DNA of 64,000 nt from an uncultured Acetobacteroides sp. Its GTDB lineage: Bacteria; Bacteroidota; Bacteroidia; Bacteroidales; ZOR0009. A program made the translations under genes and the position numbers. The stretch covers positions 2,356,001-2,420,000 of the forward strand of contig NZ_OY782755.1 in assembly GCF_963678165.1 (NCBI RefSeq), written 5' to 3'. This document shows positions 60,536-64,000 of this stretch, piece by piece. The notes beneath the pieces were generated by a model that had not been told where the DNA came from, did no database searches, and saw only the letters and a list, made by a program, of their open reading frames with translations. How positions within the stretch are numbered: the stretch's first letter is position 1; every line of letters starts with the position of its first letter.

Positions 60536-61831
60536 TTAAACATTCCTGTTTTTCAGGTATTCGAGGCGAAGAGTTACCGCATTCTTGTGCCCGTTTAGTT
60601 TCTCCGTCTCTGCCATGATTTCGATGGTTGGACCAAGATTTTGTATGCCCTTCTCATCGATTTCCTGAAAGAAGATCTTCTTGGTAAAAGAATCTAACGA
60701 TATCCCGCTGTATGCTCTTGCAAAGCCGTTGGTTGGCAAGGTGTGGTTAGTCCCCGAAGCATAGTCGCCTGCACTTTCGGGCGTATAGTTGCCTAGGAAT
60801 ACCGAACCCGCATTTACCACATTTAGGGCAAAATCGGCGTAGCTCTTTACCGATACGATTAAGTGCTCGGGAGCGTAAAGGTTAGCCACCTCTAGGGCTT
60901 CCTTTTCGTTTTTTACGGTAACAATTCTCGACTTTGCCAACGCTTTTTCGGCAATAGCCTTGCGGGGTAATACTGAAAGCTGCTGCTCCAACTCCTTTTC
61001 CACTTCTTTAAGATTGAGCCCATCGATCGCCACCAAAATAACCTGACTGTCCTGCCCGTGCTCGGCCTGCGAAAGCAAATCGGAAGCAACAAAACGGGGC
61101 ACAGCAGTAGAATCGGCAACAACCATCACCTCCGATGGTCCGGCAGGCATATCGATGGCTACACCCTCCATAAAAGCCTGCATCTTTGCTGCGGTGACGT
61201 ACTGGTTACCCGGACCGAATATCTTGTAAACCTTAGGCATCGATTGGGTTCCGTATGTCATGCCGGCAATAGCCTGAATGCCTCCTGCCTTAAAGATTTT
61301 GGTAACGCCCGATAGCTTTGCAGCGTAAAGGATTGCCGGATCTATGGTACCATCCTTACGAGGTGGCGTGCAGAGCACAATCTCCTTGCAGCCCGCAATC
61401 TTAGCAGGTACGGCAAGCATCAGCACCGAGGAGAACAGAGGCGCACTACCTCCGGGTATGTACAAGCCTATCTTTTCGATTCCAACCGTACGCTCCCAGC
61501 AGGTTACTCCGCCCATTGTTTCAACCTTACTGGTGCTTTTGCACTGGCTGCCATGGAACGTTTCTATATTTTGCTTGGCAACGGCAATCGCCTTTTTAAG
61601 CTCCTCGCCGACCAATCCATCAGCAGCGTCCAACTCCTGCTGCGACACCTGGATGGCATCAACCGTAACCCCATCGTAGTGGTAGGTGTACTTGCTGATA
61701 GCCTCGTCGCCCTTCCTTCTTACCTCATCAAAAATGATTCTTACGATTCTATCTAGCTCTTCCCTATCCATGGCGGGTCGGGCTATCTGCTGCTCAAAAT
61801 CGGCAGCTTTGCTGTAGGCAATGGTCTTCAT
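60536..61831 (-). CDS. hisD: Histidinol dehydrogenase
   Basis: The product is about 431 residues from MKTIAYSKAADFEQQIARP. The frame is open to 61948, but the family start and the overlap with hisG (TGATG) set this start. Motifs include GLYIPGGSAPLFSSVLMLAVPAKIAGC, GPGNQYVTAAK, PAGPSEVMVVAD, the catalytic His in LLSQAEHGQDS, and APEHL with a zinc ligand. It catalyses the last two oxidation steps to histidine. Confidence 0.96.
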   Translation of the reverse strand: MKTIAYSKAADFEQQIARPAMDREELDRIVRIIFDEVRRKGDEAISKYTYHYDGVTVDAIQVSQQELDAADGLVGEELKKAIAVAKQNIETFHGSQCKSTSKVETMGGVTCWERTVGIEKIGLYIPGGSAPLFSSVLMLAVPAKIAGCKEIVLCTPPRKDGTIDPAILYAAKLSGVTKIFKAGGIQAIAGMTYGTQSMPKVYKIFGPGNQYVTAAKMQAFMEGVAIDMPAGPSEVMVVADSTAVPRFVASDLLSQAEHGQDSQVILVAIDGLNLKEVEKELEQQLSVLPRKAIAEKALAKSRIVTVKNEKEALEVANLYAPEHLIVSVKSYADFALNVVNAGSVFLGNYTPESAGDYASGTNHTLPTNGFARAYSGISLDSFTKKIFFQEIDEKGIQNLGPTIEIMAETEKLNGHKNAVTLRLEYLKNRNV

Positions 61832-62688
61832 CAGATGATCATTTTTTCGATTGGGATAATGAGGATGCCTTGAGCACCAGCATTGCGAAGCTGGTCGATA
61901 ATCTCCCAGAATTCGCTCTCGTCGATTACGGAGTGCAATGAGCTCCACCCCGATTCGGCAAGCGGGATTATGGAGGGGCTTTTCATCCCGGGAAGGATGC
62001 TGATAATCTCGTCAATCTTTTCGTTGGGGGCATTTAGAAGCACGTACTTCTTGTTCTTCGCCTCTAGCACTGCCTTAATTCGGAAGATCAGCTTTTCGAG
62101 AATCTGGCGCCCCTCTTGATCCAGAATTGGCGATGATGCCAGGCAGGCTTCCGAAGAGAAAAGCACCTCTACCTCCTTCAGCCCATTCGTGAAGAGGGTA
62201 CTTCCGGAGCTGACAATGTCGCAAATGGCATCGGCAAGGCCAAGGTTGGGGGCTATCTCTACCGAACCCGATATCTCGTGAATTTCTGCATCGATATTGT
62301 TTTTGGAGAGAAATGCCTTTACGGTGTTGGGATACGAGGTTGCCAGTTTCTTGCCGTTTAAGTCGGTTTTTCCGCCATAGGATTGCCCCTTGGGAATGGC
62401 AATGGATACCCTACATTTCGAAAAGCCTAGCGAGAGCTCGTTGGTGATATGCTTCTCGGCTTCTATAAGGGTGTTTTCGCCCAGGATGGCAACGTCGGCA
62501 ACCCCATCTTCCAAATACTGGGGGATGTCGGAGTTGCGAAGGTAAAGAACCTCGATTGGGAAATTGGAGCTTGGAACAATTAGGCTGCTTGATGAGCCAT
62601 CGAGGCGGATGCCGCACTCTTTGAGCAGCTGTAACGAATCGTCTTTAAGACGTCCTGACTTCTGGATTGCAATTTTTAGCCTGCGCAT
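61831..62688 (-). CDS. hisG: ATP phosphoribosyltransferase, long form
   Basis: The protein has 285 residues. MRRLKIAIQKSGRLKDDSLQLLKECGI, VADVAILGENTLIE and the PRPP loop DIVSSGSTLFTNGL (about 170) mark the catalytic part. The C-terminal about 75 residues (YVLLNAPNEKIDEIISILPGMKSPSIIPL...GAQGILIIPIEKMII) are the ACT-like domain of the long HisG, which binds histidine for feedback inhibition. It is the first enzyme and first structural gene after the his attenuator, so the pathway is controlled both by attenuation and by feedback. Confidence 0.96.
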   Translation of the reverse strand: MRRLKIAIQKSGRLKDDSLQLLKECGIRLDGSSSSLIVPSSNFPIEVLYLRNSDIPQYLEDGVADVAILGENTLIEAEKHITNELSLGFSKCRVSIAIPKGQSYGGKTDLNGKKLATSYPNTVKAFLSKNNIDAEIHEISGSVEIAPNLGLADAICDIVSSGSTLFTNGLKEVEVLFSSEACLASSPILDQEGRQILEKLIFRIKAVLEAKNKKYVLLNAPNEKIDEIISILPGMKSPSIIPLAESGWSSLHSVIDESEFWEIIDQLRNAGAQGILIIPIEKMII

Positions 62689-62733
62689 GTGATGTAGTTT
62701 TTGTTGGTGATGCTCAGGGGGCCATTGCTATAA

Positions 62734-62814
62734 ACAAAAAAACCAACCTGAACATCAGGTTGGTTTCTATTTTTTATGCTATTCTACATTAAAACATCAA
62801 ACCCATACCCGATG
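62734..62814 (-). promoter_or_regulatory. his transcription attenuator
   Basis: All positions are read on the minus strand. The terminator is AACCAACCTG (62765-62756) with CAGGTTGGTT (62750-62741), then a T run (62740-62734). The competing antiterminator pairs CATCGGGTATGGGTTT (62814-62799, inside the leader-peptide frame) with AAACCAACCTGATG (62766-62753): 14 pairs including one G-U, with two single-base bulges, which blocks the terminator. A ribosome waiting at the His codons leaves this strand free. A ribosome at the stop codon covers it and lets the terminator form. Confidence 0.87.
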
Positions 62815-62857
62815 GCATGCAGTAATGATGATGATGATGTAGCGTAAAAAGTCTCAT
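62789..62857 (-). CDS. hisL: his operon leader peptide (five consecutive His codons)
   Basis: The peptide has 22 residues and reads MRLFTLHHHHHYC... with five CAT codons in a row at 62839-62825. It is the first frame after the his promoter, about 100 bases before hisG, and precedes the intrinsic terminator. Such a run of codons for the end product is the mark of a leader peptide for ribosome-mediated attenuation. Confidence 0.93.
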   Translation of the reverse strand: MRLFTLHHHHHYCMPSGMGLMF

Positions 62858-62878
62858 TTCTTTGTTTTTTCGACGGTC

Positions 62879-62909
62879 GCAATGTAGAAACTAAATTGCT
62901 ATTGGCAAA
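62879..62909 (-). promoter_or_regulatory. Promoter of the his operon
   Basis: The minus-strand -33 TTTG (62909-62906) and -7 TACATTGC (62886-62879) have a 19-base spacer. The -7 differs from TAnnTTTG in one to two positions. It lies 22 bases before the hisL ATG and 21 bases beyond the slyD stop, so the operon need not depend on slyD read-through. Confidence 0.6.
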
Positions 62910-62929
62910 AATGTAATCTTTAAAAAAGG

Positions 62930-63487
62930 TTATTCGCAGCCGCAACCGCTTCCGCAACCTTCGCCAGTGCTGCAATCGCCTTCGCAACTGCACTCGCTTC
63001 CACAGCCATCTGCGTGTACGTGTCCGTGAGTTAGCTCCTCTTCGGTAGCTTCGCGAACGCCAACAACTTCGCCAGCGAAGTGAAGATCGGCACCAGCAAG
63101 CATGTGGTTGAAGTCCATAACTACAACCTCTTCCTTAACCTCAAGAACGGTACCCATCATGCGGTGGCCTTCGCCGTCCATCATAGGCACTTGGTTGCCA
63201 AGGGTAAGAAGCTCTGGGTCGATTTGTCCTTCAACCTCGAAGATGTTCTTAGGAAGCTCAACGATAGCCTCATCAACCTTTGGGCCGTAGGCGTCATCGC
63301 AGGGAAGCTGGAAGTTGAACTTATCGCCAATCTTTAGCCCGCTTACATTAGCCTCGAACTTTGGAAGAAGGTAGCCAGCGCCAAAAATAAATTCCATTGG
63401 CCTTTCAGCAGTAACAGTTTCGATTACGTTACCATCTACGGTTAGCTGGTAGGTTAGTGAAACAACAGCGTCTTTTGAAATATTCAT
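62930..63487 (-). CDS. slyD: SlyD-like FKBP-type peptidyl-prolyl cis-trans isomerase
   Basis: The product is about 185 residues from MNISKDAVVSLTYQLTVDG; the frame extends to 63553, but the promoter box TAGTTTTG at 63541-63548 and the family favour this start. The FKBP core has ETVTAERPMEFIFGAGYLLPKFEANVSGLKIGDKF and DDAYGP, with the inserted IF chaperone domain between about 70 and 125. The C-terminus is a Cys/His-rich metal-binding tail (HVHADGCGSECSCEGDC and more) like that which binds nickel in E. coli SlyD. It folds proline-containing proteins and may store nickel. Confidence 0.93.
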   Translation of the reverse strand: MNISKDAVVSLTYQLTVDGNVIETVTAERPMEFIFGAGYLLPKFEANVSGLKIGDKFNFQLPCDDAYGPKVDEAIVELPKNIFEVEGQIDPELLTLGNQVPMMDGEGHRMMGTVLEVKEEVVVMDFNHMLAGADLHFAGEVVGVREATEEELTHGHVHADGCGSECSCEGDCSTGEGCGSGCGCE

Positions 63488-63540
63488 CGATAAAAAATTA
63501 AATTTCAACAATAAAGGAAGGTTCCCCTTCCCAGAAAGTG

Positions 63541-63548
63541 CAAAACTA
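63541..63548 (-). promoter_or_regulatory. -7 element TAGTTTTG of slyD
   Basis: A TAnnTTTG match on the minus strand lies 53 bases upstream of the chosen ATG. Confidence 0.5.
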
Positions 63549-63753
63549 AACAAATAATATTATTCCTCGGTTCAGCCGTTAACTTTTATTTAGTGAAGCG
63601 ACACGTAAATCATCATAAATTATTACCCGCGATTTTCGCGCAAATGGCTAAACAGCAAAGTCTATTGCCCATTTCTTTGATTGCTCAAAATAAAGAACGA
63701 ACTTTAAACACTCCGACCGCTTCTTTGTATAAGAGAATAAAACATCCAACGCC

Positions 63754-64000
63754 ATGAACATCGTAATTACAGGTGCGAGTAAAGGTATCGGCTTCGAAGC
63801 AGCCAAGCACCTTGCCGCCGCCGGCGACCACACCATTGTTGCCATCGCCCGAAACGAGGAGAACCTTAAGCAGCTCAAGAACGCCTGCCTGCACGAGAAT
63901 ATTAGGGCAAGGGTCTTCCCTATTCCGTTCGATTTGGGCGTGCTAAACGGCATAGAGGCGCTCCTCGTTAAGCAGATCCTCGCGGTTATCCCCAACGTTG
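63754..64000 (+). CDS. Short-chain dehydrogenase/reductase, 3' end cut by window
   Basis: The first about 82 residues are visible: MNIVITGASKGIGFEAAKHLAAAG carries the NAD(P) loop TGASKGIG at residues 6-13, then IVAIARNEENLKQL, and PFDLGVLN at the position where classical SDRs have an Asp-containing loop. The frame stays open to the window edge. An overlapping minus-strand frame at 63648-63995 is the shadow of this gene. The substrate is unknown. Confidence 0.88.
   Translation, partial: MNIVITGASKGIGFEAAKHLAAAGDHTIVAIARNEENLKQLKNACLHENIRARVFPIPFDLGVLNGIEALLVKQILAVIPNV

Overview
The window looks like chromosome of a Bacteroidota bacterium, probably Bacteroidales-like. Genes carry AT-poor promoters with a TAnnTTTG -7 element, most often TACCTTTG, and few have a clear Shine-Dalgarno. 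Gene content fits as well: a CarboxypepD_reg/plug outer-membrane barrel protein, DUF4153, DUF1456, an S9 peptidase, HisIE and a two-domain HisB. No ribosomal RNA, prophage or CRISPR array was seen.

Layout. 1-8 kb: end of a YgiQ radical-SAM gene, a 21-bp tandem array, and two identical IS4-family elements flanking a TonB-receptor-like gene. 8-20 kb: an Imm11-like orphan, a BASS-type transporter, two paralogous helical proteins with basic tails, an HIBADH-like dehydrogenase, DUF1456, a ThiS-like protein lacking the GG tail, a divergent EgtD-like methyltransferase, an RhlE-type helicase, a small barrel protein, cardiolipin synthase and an SDR. 20-29 kb: three identical tRNA-Lys genes, then a complete trp operon (trpL-E-G-D-C-[F-B fused]-A) and trpS. 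29-39 kb: kup, valS, a DUF4153 membrane protein and small secreted or hypothetical proteins. 39-44.5 kb: an acvB/virJ-DUF998-mprF operon for lysyl-phosphatidylglycerol metabolism. 44.5-51.3 kb: a tight six-gene operon encoding a PqqD-like protein, an ATP-grasp ligase, a fold-III PLP decarboxylase, a urea-transporter/M23 fusion, an outer-membrane barrel and a TPR protein. 52-64 kb: an SDR, a DPP-IV-like peptidase, the complete his operon (hisL-G-D-C-B-H-A-F-IE), slyD and the start of another SDR.

Regulation stands out. Both amino-acid operons start with a short leader peptide (three Trp codons in a row, or five His codons in a row). In each, an intrinsic terminator competes with an antiterminator that can be read directly from the sequence, so classical ribosome-mediated attenuation is strongly supported.

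Repeats also stand out. Five intergenic arrays with unrelated sequences have periods of 20-22 or 40-42 bp, and several have a small hairpin in each unit. Both IS copies sit at the same base of a GAGACGCAT...ATGCGTCTC palindrome inside a dispersed repeat, with the same 11-bp target duplication. An empty relative of that palindrome lies after valS.

The best candidate for an undescribed system is the six-gene operon at 44572-51338. It looks like a cytoplasmic synthesis, inner-membrane and outer-membrane chain acting on a small amino-acid-derived product. That function is inference.
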